A stretch of DNA of 64,000 bases from Cytophaga aurantiaca DSM 3654 (GCF_000379725.1 NZ_KB903632.1:1-64000), one strand, 5' to 3'. Positions 46,001 through 54,787 are shown, numbered from the stretch's first letter. Made by a program: numbers and translations. The notes: generated from the sequence alone by a model not told the origin.

Positions 46001-46286
46001 ATACTAATATTAATGTAATTCGTGCTAATCGCGAGAACGGAATTCGTTTTTGAAAGTATGCAAAGATCAATGTTGAAAAAACTCCTAATAAACCGGAAAA
46101 TAAAAAGGCCTCAGAGATCCTCTTTTGATCGTAAACCTCAAGAAACATGGTACTGGATCCAATGTCATAGGTTACGATACTTATCCCCAAAAAAAATGAA
46201 AAAGACAATAATAACAGCACAGGTTTTAATTCTCCCGGCTCTATATCTAGAAGCTTGTTTAAATACTTTTTAAAAAACTTTTTCAT
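43017..46286 (-). CDS. NTT/MFS-like membrane protein with HEAT repeats and cyclic-nucleotide-binding domain
   Basis: 1089 residues. Residues ~18-460 contain about 12 membrane helices resembling ATP/ADP-translocase (NTT/TLC) or MFS proteins (VLLLLSFSFFLGISIVTYDI). Residues ~475-900 are helical HEAT-like repeats (NPRVRKSALLTAGTIKL, HPSVRVRNYVFKKI, DRKVVSEALLALRNLA). The C-terminal ~960-1075 is a cNMP-binding beta-roll: FSNISGGLLAIMADHIEEVNLKAGEVLFQ and GSKYLLGDELILD, though the phosphate-binding cassette is divergent. Homologues of this fusion exist in free-living Bacteroidota. Whether it transports nucleotides or works as a membrane receptor is unknown. It is the first gene of the six-gene unit, with 13 bp to the TIR gene. 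Confidence 0.83.
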   Translation of the reverse strand: MKKFFKKYLNKLLDIEPGELKPVLLLLSFSFFLGISIVTYDIGSSTMFLEVYDQKRISEAFLFSGLLGVFSTLIFAYFQKRIPFSRLARITLILVLITIVVFTYLLQTFPEIHKLRYLVFASLGSINALTLLCFYGIIGRSFNLRNEKRLTGTVDQGQMFATVIAFFVVFLIPSDVPVVDYFYFSVGAMVLSFLLYQLFISQHSNEKLVTINKKAELEASPDIKQLFNNKYIRLLAQLSLVSVIILQFMEFSFFSAGLEAYREVSEDGRVYINDIDLANFLAGYGTVLTLFNMIFQLVGADRIISTIGVKLSLFILPVLLGVFSILTALVGGFFGDTKYDALLGINETFILFFIFVCLSKIFLQTCIESFEEPIYKNFFLPINSKIRHDVQTKVEGVFRQFAVVVAAGFLILFGVLSFQLIYFSVALIIATCIYAYVIIKLYTEYRSTLQDTLTTQRGDLDLLDDSNDKSVQAILLQEMKTDNATRIINTLKMTERLDPALLEKTVYSYTNHPSVRVRNYVFKKIEDIKLLSATDNLKGIIGRADTSIETKALAEHALANLNEVEKMVSSSDNIVKLSRSKNPVDKELAVKLIRNNFNEEMARQLFDLLRESNPRVRKSALLTAGTIKLTQYWMLLIENLSLPSFANVASSGLQYIGEKVIPTLDLAFYKTGQNLQTKIRIIQVYSKIGGDKAIEVLWNKINYPDRKVVSEALLALRNLAYIAKGERASKIKQLLMQEIALCAWKIAALDEIKEHTNPTPLYQALLEEIEENDENIFMLLSLIYHQASVKLVEENIKSRTVEGVLYAIELLDVFIDDELKPMLVPLLDQISLTEKIEKLQVHFPRESYDEKTILFHLINKDYNEINRWTKACAINKLLSLKDIKVTDTLVANLFNPDKLIREITAHVIYTIAPVTYQTLSLRISERHRKELDALIFSTKATQWKSLLFSKIIFLKSIPVFSNISGGLLAIMADHIEEVNLKAGEVLFQNSLNGSHPVVIVYSGMISLFNADGTVEGEYGSKYLLGDELILDTDVMNFTVAAAVDTILFKIDKDRFFDIVSSYYVLSRAVIPALNKELEEAYNKNELVVK

Positions 46287-46530
46287 CCTTATTTAAGCAC
46301 ATTATTTCTGCAACATAATAATACAATTTTATGTGCTTTTATATAAGTTTTCGTTAAAATTTAACATTAAATTCTTGGAATAAGTAAATTTAATCGCCTA
46401 AAAATAAAACTAATCCTATCCATATAACTTAATACCATTACAGCAATGTAAGACACCTCATCTTAAATAAATACAAAAAAATAAATGCAGGTAACCTGTA
46501 AAAAATGAATACATATCCACAGAAACCAAA
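46287..46530 (-). promoter_or_regulatory. Upstream region of the six-gene unit, with inverted repeat
   Basis: A gene-free A+T-rich stretch. It holds an 8-bp inverted repeat AAGCACAT (46295-46302) / ATGTGCTT (46331-46338), within the predicted 5' leader of the NTT-HEAT gene. No exact TAnnTTTG box could be identified on the minus strand; a start site probably lies within 46340-46440. Confidence 0.35.
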
Positions 46531-46563
46531 AAAAGAGTGTCGCTAATTGGGCAACACTCTTTT
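46531..46563 (-). terminator. Terminator after gcvP
   Basis: Stem AAAAGAGTGT / ACACTCTTTT with a 13-base loop; a run of seven T follows on the minus strand. It starts about 33 bp downstream of the gcvP stop. Confidence 0.8.
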
Positions 46564-46595
46564 TCAATATTATAAATTATAACTGTATTCTTAAC

Positions 46596-49496
46596 TTAAT
46601 TCGCCATTTCAGCTTCTGCAAACTCTTCAGTTGGTATACAGCTGCAGAATAAGTTACGATCTCCATAAGCACTATCAATTCTGCTAACTGAAGGCCAGAA
46701 TTTCGTTGTCTTCAAATAAGGCAGCGGATATGCGGCTTTTTGTCTTGAGTACGAACGTGTCCATGCATCTGCTGTAATAACACTTGCTGTATGCGGTGCA
46801 TGTTTCAATACGTTATCCAATTTATCTGCTTTGCCGTTTTCTATTTCTGCTATTTCAGCACGGATCGAGATCATTGCATCGCAAAAACGATCCAACTCAT
46901 GCATCGATTCACTTTCCGTAGGTTCGATCATTAAGGTTCCTGCAACGGGGAATGAAACGGTTGGTGCATGGAAACCATAATCCATCAAACGTTTCGCAAT
47001 GTCTTCTACTTCAATTCCGATCGTAGTTTTAAATGCTCTGCAATCCAAAATAAATTCGTGCGCGCAATGACCATTTGTACCTGTATATAAGATCGGATAG
47101 TGCTTCTCTAACCGGGCTTTGATATAATTTGCATTTAGAATGGCATTTTTTGTTGCATTCGTCAAACCTTCTGAACCCATCATTGCAATGTATGCATACG
47201 ATATCGGAAGAATGCTTGCACTTCCCCATGGCGCAGCAGAAACAGCATGAATAGCTTTTGCACCACCTGTTTTAACAACAGCATGCCCCGGAAGGAAAGG
47301 TTTTAAATGTGCTGCAACACCAATCGGACCAACACCCGGACCGCCACCACCGTGAGGGATACAGAATGTTTTATGCAAATTCAGATGGCATACATCCGCA
47401 CCGATACTGCCCGGAGAAGTTAAACCTACCTGCGCATTCATATTGGCACCATCCATGTATACTTGTCCGCCGTGCTTATGAATCGTTTCGCAGATCTCAA
47501 TGATCGTTTCTTCAAACACACCATGTGTAGATGGATACGTAACCATCAGACAGGATAGATTTTTACTATGTTGTTCTGCTTTCGCTTTTAAATCTGCTAC
47601 ATCAATATTACCTGCATCATCACACTTCACAAGTACAACCTGCATCGCAGCCATTACAGCACTTGCCGGATTGGTACCGTGTGCAGAAGTCGGGATCAAT
47701 GCAATGTTACGGTGTGTATCGCCTCTGCTTTCGTGGTATGCACGAATCACTAATAAACCTGCATACTCCCCTTGCGCGCCGGAGTTCGGCTGAACAGAAA
47801 CACCTGCAAAACCCGTAATTTCAGATAACCAGGATTCAATGTTATCAAATAAACGATGATACCCTTTCACCTGCTCTGCCGGAACAAATGGATGTATCTG
47901 TCCTACTTCCGGCCAGGTAACCGGAATCATCTCCGTTGTGGCATTCAACTTCATGGTACAAGAACCCAATGAAATCATTGAATGTGTAAGCGATAGATCT
48001 TTATTTTCTAATTGTTTTAAATAACGTAACATCTCATGTTCCGTATGGTATGTATTAAATACCGCGTGTGTCATGAATGATGATGTACGAGCTAATTCTT
48101 TAGGAAGAGATGCTTCAACTTGTAAATATTTAGCAACAAGATCAGTTGAAGAAACTGTTTTACCGGACACTTCTACAAATACTTCTACAAGATTTTTCAG
48201 ATCCGCTACAGTTACAGATTCATCCAGTGCGATAATAACTTCTTCGCCTTCGTAACGCAGATTGATCTGACGTTTTTCTGCCGCTACTTTTATTACTGAA
48301 CCTTTGGTATGTACATTCAATGATAGCGTATCAAAATATGCCGCATTCAATTGTTCAAAACCTAATTCTTTTAAGATCGAAGTTAATGCAGTTGCAAAGC
48401 CATGTACGCGCGACGCAATCTGTTTCAAACCTTGTGGACCATGATACACAGCATACGATGCCGCGATCACTGATAATAATACCTGAGCGGTACAAATGTT
48501 TGAAGTCGCTTTCTCTCTGCGTATGTGTTGTTCGCGTGTCTGTAACGACATACGATATGCTTTTTTACCTTCGGCATCGATGGATACACCAATGATACGT
48601 CCCGGCAATTGACGTTTGTATTCTTCTTTCGTTGCAAAGAACCCTGCATGCGGACCGCCAAAGCCCATAGGCACACCAAAACGTTGTGAAGAACCAAACA
48701 CAACATCCGCGCCCATTTCACCCGGGGATTTAATAAGTGTTAAACTTAATAAGTCTGAACCGAATGCTACCAATGCATCGCCTGCATGAATCTTAGAGAT
48801 CAAGCTTGTATAATCTGCAACTTGTCCATCGCAATCCGGTGATTGAAGCAATGCACCGAAAATGTCGTTGCGTGTATAATCTACTGTTGTTGGATCAACA
48901 ATTTCCAACTTAATACCAAGTGGTTCTGAACGTGTTTTCAATACATCCAGTGTCTGAGGAAATGTGAATGGAGATACAACAAATGTCTGTGCATCTTTCT
49001 TCGCACCTTTACGCAAGCTATGGATCAAGGTCATTGCCTCTGCTGCTGCTGTTGCTTCGTCCAATAAAGACGCATTCGCGATCTCCATACCTGTAAGATC
49101 ACATACCATTGTCTGGTAATTGATCAAGGCTTCCAAACGGCCTTGTGCGATCTCAGCCTGATAGGGTGTATACGCAGTGTACCAACCCGGATTTTCTAAT
49201 ATATTTCTTAAAATAACCGTTGGCGTGAGCGTATTGTAATAGCCCAAACCAATATATGTTTTGTAAATCTGATTTTGAGAAACTATTTTTTTGAATTCTA
49301 CTAAAAACTCTTCTTCACTTAAAGGCTTAGGTAATTGCAAAGGCTTCGCAAGACGAATATTTGCAGGCACGGTTTCATTAATCAATTGGTCTAATGAACC
49401 GACACCGATTGCTGTCAGCATAGCTTCTTTTTCTGAAGCGGATGTACCAATATGTCTTTCCTGGAAGGTACCTCTTTGGGTCAAATCTATTTTCAT
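46596..49496 (-). CDS. gcvP: Glycine dehydrogenase (decarboxylating), P-protein
   Basis: 966 residues, full length for a single-chain P-protein of the glycine cleavage system. Begins with [17 protein letters not shown], the typical start. The N-terminal half (to ~470) and C-terminal half are the two related aminotransferase-fold domains. The pyridoxal-phosphate Lys is in [21 protein letters not shown]... (about residue 707), and [17 protein letters not shown] marks the second half. It decarboxylates glycine and passes the aminomethyl group to GcvH lipoate; GcvT and GcvH are not here. Transcribed alone, with a terminator behind it, and divergent from the M28 peptidase gene. Confidence 0.97.
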   Translation of the reverse strand: MKIDLTQRGTFQERHIGTSASEKEAMLTAIGVGSLDQLINETVPANIRLAKPLQLPKPLSEEEFLVEFKKIVSQNQIYKTYIGLGYYNTLTPTVILRNILENPGWYTAYTPYQAEIAQGRLEALINYQTMVCDLTGMEIANASLLDEATAAAEAMTLIHSLRKGAKKDAQTFVVSPFTFPQTLDVLKTRSEPLGIKLEIVDPTTVDYTRNDIFGALLQSPDCDGQVADYTSLISKIHAGDALVAFGSDLLSLTLIKSPGEMGADVVFGSSQRFGVPMGFGGPHAGFFATKEEYKRQLPGRIIGVSIDAEGKKAYRMSLQTREQHIRREKATSNICTAQVLLSVIAASYAVYHGPQGLKQIASRVHGFATALTSILKELGFEQLNAAYFDTLSLNVHTKGSVIKVAAEKRQINLRYEGEEVIIALDESVTVADLKNLVEVFVEVSGKTVSSTDLVAKYLQVEASLPKELARTSSFMTHAVFNTYHTEHEMLRYLKQLENKDLSLTHSMISLGSCTMKLNATTEMIPVTWPEVGQIHPFVPAEQVKGYHRLFDNIESWLSEITGFAGVSVQPNSGAQGEYAGLLVIRAYHESRGDTHRNIALIPTSAHGTNPASAVMAAMQVVLVKCDDAGNIDVADLKAKAEQHSKNLSCLMVTYPSTHGVFEETIIEICETIHKHGGQVYMDGANMNAQVGLTSPGSIGADVCHLNLHKTFCIPHGGGGPGVGPIGVAAHLKPFLPGHAVVKTGGAKAIHAVSAAPWGSASILPISYAYIAMMGSEGLTNATKNAILNANYIKARLEKHYPILYTGTNGHCAHEFILDCRAFKTTIGIEVEDIAKRLMDYGFHAPTVSFPVAGTLMIEPTESESMHELDRFCDAMISIRAEIAEIENGKADKLDNVLKHAPHTASVITADAWTRSYSRQKAAYPLPYLKTTKFWPSVSRIDSAYGDRNLFCSCIPTEEFAEAEMAN

Positions 49497-49556
49497 AACA
49501 GTAGAACTACTAAATACTAAGGATTGTTCCGAATGAAAATATCATCCGAAGCATCA

Positions 49557-49564
49557 CAAATTTA
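49557..49564 (-). promoter_or_regulatory. Possible -7 box of the gcvP promoter
   Basis: On the minus strand TAAATTTG matches TAnnTTTG, about 60 bp upstream of the gcvP ATG. The spacing to the nearest TTG is about 14 bp, shorter than usual. There is no visible glycine riboswitch in this 150-bp interval. Confidence 0.35.
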
Positions 49565-49645
49565 CAAAATTGCCTGCTCAATGGGGGCTTTTGCCAAGTA
49601 CCTGTGGATAAATAATATTCCCTTAAAATTTAGTAGATTTACAGT

Positions 49646-51238
49646 ATGAATATCCCGATGAAAAATATAACCTATTGTATCGCATCTGTTGCTACTTGCT
49701 TGCTGTTGATCAATGCAAGGCCGGTACCAAACGAAGCCGAAATCAAAGCCTCTGCAATCCAATCCATTACAGCTAAAGATTTATCAGAATACCTGCACAT
49801 AGTGGCTTCTGACAGCATGGAAGGACGAGCTACAGGTGAACGTGGACAAAAGAAAACTGCTACATATCTCGCTACTAAATTCAAGGAATTCGGACTGTTG
49901 CCGGCTGTGACTACCGCTACGGGCAAAAGCTATTTCCAGGAGTTCACACTGATCGAAAAAAAGTGGGGCGATGTGTACATGAAAGTAGACAAACAAAACA
50001 AAGTATTCTTAAAAGACTTCTATGCATACGGAGATGTTTGTCTGCCGGAAGAGACCTCTATGAAGATCGTATGTGCGGGCTACGGCATTGAATCTCCACG
50101 ATACAATGATTATTCATCTATCAATGTAAAAGACAAAGGAGTAATCATCTTTACGGGTGAGCCATTCAAAGATTCTTTGTCCTTAGTAACCGGCACGAAA
50201 AAAATATCAAGCTGGGCAAACGACTGGCGTGCAAAGTCAGAGCTTGCCTATAAAAAAGGTGCGAAAGCTGTATTTATCATTGTTGGAAATTCCGATAAAG
50301 ATTTTGAAGCTCGATTGAATGCACTTAAAGACCACTTGAATGCGCCGACCATGGCTTTTTCTCACAAGAAAAAAGCGAGTGCATTCTTTGTTCCCATCAG
50401 CCTTGCGGCTCAAATGTTGAAGACAACGCCAGAGGCAATAGCTGAATACAAAAAAAGTTTAAACCAACCGGTAGTTGCTACATACTCGTTCAAATCTGCT
50501 AAAGTTCTTGCAAAAGCTGGTGTAACAGAACGACCTGTAAACACGGAAAATGTATTGGGCATCATTGAAGGATCGAAATATCCGGAAGAAATTGTTGTAT
50601 TGACTGCACATTACGATCACCTGGGAATTGAGAATGGTAAGATCTACTATGGCGCAGACGACGATGGCTCGGGCACAGTGGCATTACTTGAACTTGCACA
50701 AGCCTTTTCGCAAGCGAAAAAAGACGGTTTCGGACCGGCGCGTACGATCCTGTTCATGCCTGTAACGGGTGAAGAGCGTGGTTTAATGGGTTCTGAATAT
50801 TATACAGACAAGCCTGTATTCCCATTAAAAAATACCGTTGTAGATCTAAACATTGATATGATCGGTCGCGTGGATGCTGCGCATGTGAATAACGAAGAAT
50901 ATGTGTATATTATTGGTAGCAATCGTCTGTCTACTGAATTACACACCATCAGCGAGAATGCGAATAAAGCGTCTGCAAATATTCAACTGGATTACACATA
51001 CAATTCATTTGATGATCCGAACCGCTTTTATTATCGCTCAGACCATTATAACTTTGCAAAGAATAACATCCCTGTGATCTTCTATTTCTCAGGTGTTCAC
51101 GAAGATTATCACAAGCCTACCGACACTGTTGATAAAATTCGATTTGAAAAAATGGCAAAAATCACTCAATTAGTATTTGCTACGGCATGGGAAGTTGCCA
51201 ACATGGATCATCGTCTGGTGGTTGATGTCACTGAATAG
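49646..51238 (+). CDS. M28-family zinc aminopeptidase, exported
   Basis: 530 residues with a signal peptide (ISYC-type core ITYCIASVATCLLLINA); a second Met at residue 5 is an alternative start. Residues ~130-290 include a PA-type insert (GEPFKDSLSL..., AVFIIVGNS). The peptidase domain has the di-zinc ligands: His in LTAHYDHLGI (about residue 321), Asp in GADDDGSGTVALLELAQ, the EE pair in PVTGEERGLMGSEY, Asp in LNIDMIGR and His in YRSDHYNF. All are intact. No T9SS sorting domain, so periplasmic. It probably cleaves N-terminal residues from peptides. Ends in front of strong hairpins. Confidence 0.93.
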   Translation: MNIPMKNITYCIASVATCLLLINARPVPNEAEIKASAIQSITAKDLSEYLHIVASDSMEGRATGERGQKKTATYLATKFKEFGLLPAVTTATGKSYFQEFTLIEKKWGDVYMKVDKQNKVFLKDFYAYGDVCLPEETSMKIVCAGYGIESPRYNDYSSINVKDKGVIIFTGEPFKDSLSLVTGTKKISSWANDWRAKSELAYKKGAKAVFIIVGNSDKDFEARLNALKDHLNAPTMAFSHKKKASAFFVPISLAAQMLKTTPEAIAEYKKSLNQPVVATYSFKSAKVLAKAGVTERPVNTENVLGIIEGSKYPEEIVVLTAHYDHLGIENGKIYYGADDDGSGTVALLELAQAFSQAKKDGFGPARTILFMPVTGEERGLMGSEYYTDKPVFPLKNTVVDLNIDMIGRVDAAHVNNEEYVYIIGSNRLSTELHTISENANKASANIQLDYTYNSFDDPNRFYYRSDHYNFAKNNIPVIFYFSGVHEDYHKPTDTVDKIRFEKMAKITQLVFATAWEVANMDHRLVVDVTE

Positions 51239-51254
51239 GTTGAATTAGTTGATG

Positions 51255-51331
51255 ATTGGTCGGACCACAAAAAAAGTGGTCTGACCAATGTACGCAAGTG
51301 GTCAGACGGCTTTTTTGCCGTCCGACCACTT
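51255..51331 (+). terminator. Two tandem strong hairpins between M28 and lutB-like genes
   Basis: First stem 51255-51268 / 51276-51289 (ATTGGTCGGACCAC with one G-U pair, seven-A loop). Second stem 51296-51310 / 51317-51331 (AAGTGGTCAGACGGC, with one mismatch or wobble, six-T loop). The two arms share the GTGGTC(a/g)GAC word. They could end the M28 transcript, or act as a leader structure for the next gene, whose ATG is 24 bp after them. Confidence 0.65.
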
Positions 51332-51354
51332 CACAAACTGCATTGATAAAATAT

Positions 51355-52734
51355 ATGAAAAACTCTGAATCATTCTTACTGGATGCCGATTCAAAAACAT
51401 TTGATCCGGAACACCGTCGTAAAATCAATTTTAATATTGGTCGTTACAACGATGCGGTAGCAAAAGGTTTCAGCCAATTCAGTAATCACGAATTAGGCAG
51501 ACAACGTGCTTCGTATATAAAGACACAGGTAATTGAAAATCTTGATAAATATCTGATCGAGTTTGAAGCCAATTTTACACGTAATGGCGGTAAAGTAATC
51601 TGGGCGCAGGATGCAGCAGAAGCATTATCTGAAATTCATAAAATCTTAAAAGAAAAGAAAACACGCAGCGTTGTTAAATCCAAAACAATGACTACGGAAG
51701 AAATTCACTTTAACTCTTATCTTGAAAAGAACGGAATTCAATCTATTGAAACCGATCTTGGAGAATATATTGTACAATTGGCCGGACAAAGACCCTACCA
51801 CATTGTTACGCCTGCTATGCACATGTCCAGACATGATATCTCTAAATTGTTTGAAGAGAAATTAGGTATTCCCTATACAGAAGATGCGCAGGAACTAACA
51901 CTTACAGCCCGCAGAATTTTACGTGAAAAATATTTAGAAGCTGAAGTTGGTGTGTCGGGAGCAAATTTCTTAATCGCAGATGTAGGTGGCATTGCTGTTA
52001 CTGAAAACGAAGGAAACGCGCGCTTATCAACTACATTCCCAAAAACACATATTGCTATTGTTGGTATTGAAAAATTAATACCTTCTCTTTCCGACTTAGG
52101 TTTGTTTTGGCCAATGCTGGCACAAAGCGGAACCGGGCAACAGGTTACAGTGTACAACACGGTATTAACTGGCCCTTGCAAACAAGGTGAAAGCGATGGA
52201 CCGGAAGAAATGTATGTAGTGTTGCTTGATAATGGAAGAACAAATTTAATGATGGATGCAGAGAAACGTCAGGCATTAAATTGTATCCGTTGCGGAGCTT
52301 GTTTAAATATCTGTCCGGTATACCGAAACATTGGTGGTCACACCTATGCAAGTACCTACAGCGGACCAATAGGCTCTGTAATCACACCGCATCTCGACGG
52401 CATGGAAAAGTTTAAACACTTAAGCTTTGCAAGTTCGTTATGTGGCGCATGTACGAGTGTGTGTCCGGTGAAGATCGACTTACATAATCTTTTGCTTTTA
52501 AACAGAAATCAAAGTGTGAATGAAGGCTTAGCAGCAAAATCAGAACGCTTTGGATTTAAGCTTTGGATGAAAGCGATGAAAAACAGAAAACTATTGAACC
52601 TTCCGGGTGCAGGCTTAAAGAACTTTATGGTGAGTTTTATTTTCAAAAACTCCTGGAGCAAACGCAGAGAAGATATTCATGTAGCACCGAAGTCTTTCCA
52701 ACAATTATGGAAAGAAAGGAAAGGGAATTCATAA
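51355..52734 (+). CDS. LutB-like iron-sulfur protein (LUD domain)
   Basis: 459 residues, start taken at ATG 51355; the upstream in-frame ATG at 51256 lies inside the hairpins and would encode an unlikely Cys/Gln-rich tail. Residues ~60-290 form a LUD domain (SKTMTTEEIHFNSYLEKNG, SGANFLIADVGGIAVTENEG). Two [4Fe-4S] sites follow: CIRCGACLNICPVYRNIGG and SLCGACTSVCPVKIDL. LutB acts with LutA and LutC in L-lactate oxidation; those genes are not adjacent, so the pathway role here is inferred from the family. A methyltransferase follows 24 bp later. Confidence 0.88.
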   Translation: MKNSESFLLDADSKTFDPEHRRKINFNIGRYNDAVAKGFSQFSNHELGRQRASYIKTQVIENLDKYLIEFEANFTRNGGKVIWAQDAAEALSEIHKILKEKKTRSVVKSKTMTTEEIHFNSYLEKNGIQSIETDLGEYIVQLAGQRPYHIVTPAMHMSRHDISKLFEEKLGIPYTEDAQELTLTARRILREKYLEAEVGVSGANFLIADVGGIAVTENEGNARLSTTFPKTHIAIVGIEKLIPSLSDLGLFWPMLAQSGTGQQVTVYNTVLTGPCKQGESDGPEEMYVVLLDNGRTNLMMDAEKRQALNCIRCGACLNICPVYRNIGGHTYASTYSGPIGSVITPHLDGMEKFKHLSFASSLCGACTSVCPVKIDLHNLLLLNRNQSVNEGLAAKSERFGFKLWMKAMKNRKLLNLPGAGLKNFMVSFIFKNSWSKRREDIHVAPKSFQQLWKERKGNS

Positions 52735-52758
52735 TTATAAATTATTCATAATTTTTAC

Positions 52759-53460
52759 GTGGCTACATACAACGAACGTTTATTCGACGGAAAATCTTTC
52801 AGAAGCAAATTACATTATGCCCGTTATGAATGGGTGAATGCATGGATCAATAAATGGAAGCTTGAACCGTACAGTATGCTGGAGCTTGGATGCTACGATG
52901 GAAAAACCATTGACTTCCTTTCCAATAAACCTACTATATACGCCGGGTACGACGCCAATTGGGAAGGTGGTCTGGACATTGCAAAAACAAAATGGAAAGA
53001 TCAGACAGCGTATTCGTTTCATACCTGCGAAAAACCAAATGACTTCAGTAATGACCATTTGTTGTACGATATAGGTGTTTGCTTAGAAACCCTTGAACAT
53101 ATTCCCGCTGTTGATCTGGAAGCGTATATCAAATTACTAAGTATCAAAACAACGAAGTATTGTTTGATCAGCGTACCGAATGAAAAAGGTCCGGTGTTAT
53201 TTTTCAAACACATTATAAAAAGTCTTACTCAGAGCAAAGGACAAACTGAATCGTACACGATAAAAGAATTGCTTTATGGTTCGATTGGAAGAGTGGATAA
53301 AGTTGAACGTATTGACTGTGGCCATAAAGGCTTTGATTACGATGCGTTGGAAAAAATCCTTGCGAAGTATTTCATTGTTCTGAAAAAAGAATCAATCCCC
53401 TATTCTGCCATTCCGCATGCATTAGGTTTTAATATTGGTTTTGTTCTTAAGAAGAAATAA
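52759..53460 (+). CDS. SAM-dependent methyltransferase (class I)
   Basis: 233 residues with GTG start at 52759. Motif I is SMLELGCYDGKTIDFL, with an acidic residue at the end of strand two (YAGYDANWEGGLDIA). CLETLEHI is a typical motif near the active site of these enzymes (post-motif II). The second half is less typical, ending HALGFNIGFVLKKK. Substrate unknown: lipopolysaccharide or polysaccharide related and small-molecule methyltransferases share this profile. Probably co-transcribed with the preceding iron-sulfur gene. Confidence 0.83.
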   Translation: MATYNERLFDGKSFRSKLHYARYEWVNAWINKWKLEPYSMLELGCYDGKTIDFLSNKPTIYAGYDANWEGGLDIAKTKWKDQTAYSFHTCEKPNDFSNDHLLYDIGVCLETLEHIPAVDLEAYIKLLSIKTTKYCLISVPNEKGPVLFFKHIIKSLTQSKGQTESYTIKELLYGSIGRVDKVERIDCGHKGFDYDALEKILAKYFIVLKKESIPYSAIPHALGFNIGFVLKKK

Positions 53461-53505
53461 TACTAACCATTTTTTTATTATATTGAATCAATAAATTTTT
53501 CAAAA

Positions 53506-53634
53506 ATGGAAGATCAAAAGTCAGCAAACACAACCAAAGCACTGAATATCTACGAACAACGCTTTGAAAAATTAATGATGTTGATTCGAATAGATAAAAC
53601 GCTGAAAAAAGCGGTTATCAAGCATAAAAAATAG
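53506..53634 (+). CDS. Small 42-aa ORF before the nucleotidyltransferase
   Basis: ATG at 53506 to TAG at 53632-53634, 42 residues: MEDQKSANTTKALNIYEQRF followed by a basic helix (LMMLIRIDKTLKKAVIKHKK). The composition is amphipathic helical. It ends 8 bp before the nucleotidyltransferase start, and codon usage resembles the neighbours. It may be an antitoxin-like partner; that is inferred from position only. Confidence 0.45.
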   Translation: MEDQKSANTTKALNIYEQRFEKLMMLIRIDKTLKKAVIKHKK

Positions 53635-53642
53635 CCCTTACG

Positions 53643-54122
53643 ATGGACATTTTAGATGAAGGCATATTAAACCTATGGAAAAATCTTCATGAGTTCAATG
53701 TGAAATATATTATGGTTGGAGGATTTGCAACCAACTTGCATGGATTCTCCAGAACAACTGCAGATTGCGATATCTGGATCGAAGATTCACTTACCAACAG
53801 AAAAAATCTTCGGTTGGCATTAGAAAAAAATGAAGGTATCTCTTTTGAATCAATCGAACGAATGCAATTTATTCCCGGCTGGTCATCTATTCAATTACAT
53901 TCAGGTTTATCATTAGATATTATGACATTTTTAAAAGGATTCCCTCAAACTTCTTTTGAAGAATGTTTCTCTCAGGCATCTATAGCTGAAATATACGGTT
54001 TGTCGTTACCTTTTTTACATATCAATAATCTCATTGAAGCAAAAAAACAATCTGCCAGACCCAAGGATTTAATTGACATTATTGAATTAGAACGAATCAA
54101 GAGAGAGAGAGAGAACGAATAA
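53643..54122 (+). CDS. Nucleotidyltransferase of the MNT/AbiEii type
   Basis: 159 residues. The motif MVGGFATNLHGFSRTTADCD followed by IWI is the Pol-beta-fold G[G/S]...DxD active site; the third acidic residue is in LSLDIMTFLKG. The C-terminal part is short and helical (LIEAKKQSARPKDLIDIIELERI), typical of MNT/DUF6036-like proteins. Such proteins are common in toxin-antitoxin and abortive-infection systems, often paired with a small partner gene, here possibly the 42-aa ORF. Could also be a house-keeping nucleotidyltransferase. Confidence 0.75.
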   Translation: MDILDEGILNLWKNLHEFNVKYIMVGGFATNLHGFSRTTADCDIWIEDSLTNRKNLRLALEKNEGISFESIERMQFIPGWSSIQLHSGLSLDIMTFLKGFPQTSFEECFSQASIAEIYGLSLPFLHINNLIEAKKQSARPKDLIDIIELERIKRERENE

Positions 54123-54235
54123 AGAGTATTGTGCTTTTTTATTCTACAATAAATTTCAATACATCCAGTTACTTTTCATCCTTCAATTTGTACTATATGT
54201 GTGATTTTATGACACGTTACGAATTGAGGATTTAA

Positions 54236-54688
54236 ATGAACAAGCAATTATCTACAGCATTTTTAATCATTTTCAGCATACTTGTGCTGGCGCTGAAAGA
54301 TTCTGCATCGTTTGTTCACGCCATCCTGCATTATATTCCCAACAATCCCTGGCATCAGCACGATGAAATCAGCAAACATCATCACCTTCGGATAAATCCA
54401 TTAGAGATCCATAAATATTTTCAAAACAAACATTCGCATCAACACAACGAGCATACGCATGCACATGATGTAATGGATCATATCCATCACGATGAACACC
54501 AAAGTAATAGTTCCTCTCCTTCAGAAAAAATAAATCTTGAACTCAAAGTCGATTATTACTTTCAATCACTGGCCAATTTTCATCTTTCCCAATCTATAGC
54601 TCTTTCCAAATTGAATCATTTTTCAATCTATCTCCAATTCATTCACAATAGAGACGCAAAGCCGCCTTATCAGCCTCCGCAAGTTTAG
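54236..54688 (+). CDS. Histidine-rich exported protein
   Basis: 150 residues with an N-terminal hydrophobic segment (MNKQLSTAFLIIFSILVLAL). Residues ~38-100 are very rich in His: HQHDEISKHHHLRI, HSHQHNEHTHAHDVMDHIHH. That pattern suggests binding of Zn, Cu, Ni or another metal in the periplasm. No recognised family. It is followed, after a perfect dyad at 54725-54751, by a TonB-dependent receptor on the same strand, consistent with a metal-uptake role; the metal cannot be assigned. Confidence 0.65.
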   Translation: MNKQLSTAFLIIFSILVLALKDSASFVHAILHYIPNNPWHQHDEISKHHHLRINPLEIHKYFQNKHSHQHNEHTHAHDVMDHIHHDEHQSNSSSPSEKINLELKVDYYFQSLANFHLSQSIALSKLNHFSIYLQFIHNRDAKPPYQPPQV

Positions 54689-54724
54689 TTATTTACCAGT
54701 TTACTAATTCCTCTTTCTATTGAA

Positions 54725-54751
54725 AGTGAATAGATATACTATCTATTCACT
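54725..54751. promoter_or_regulatory. Perfect 12-bp dyad between His-rich protein and TonB receptor
   Basis: AGTGAATAGATA-tac-TATCTATTCACT: a 12-bp arm repeated exactly inverted around a 3-base centre, 36 bp before the receptor ATG. No T-run follows, so an operator for a dimeric regulator (a metal-responsive repressor, for example) is at least as likely as a terminator. Confidence 0.55.
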
Positions 54752-54787
54752 CGAGGATTCTATGTATTATAACTAAACAATCGCGAT

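Noticed and set aside
49497-49645. Glycine riboswitch upstream of gcvP
   Set aside because: The 149-bp interval is A+T-rich and lacks the tandem aptamer structure I would expect; no aptamer-like conserved words seen.
51256-51354. Upstream start for the LutB-like protein
   Set aside because: Sequence is made of the two hairpins; family alignment begins after ATG 51355.
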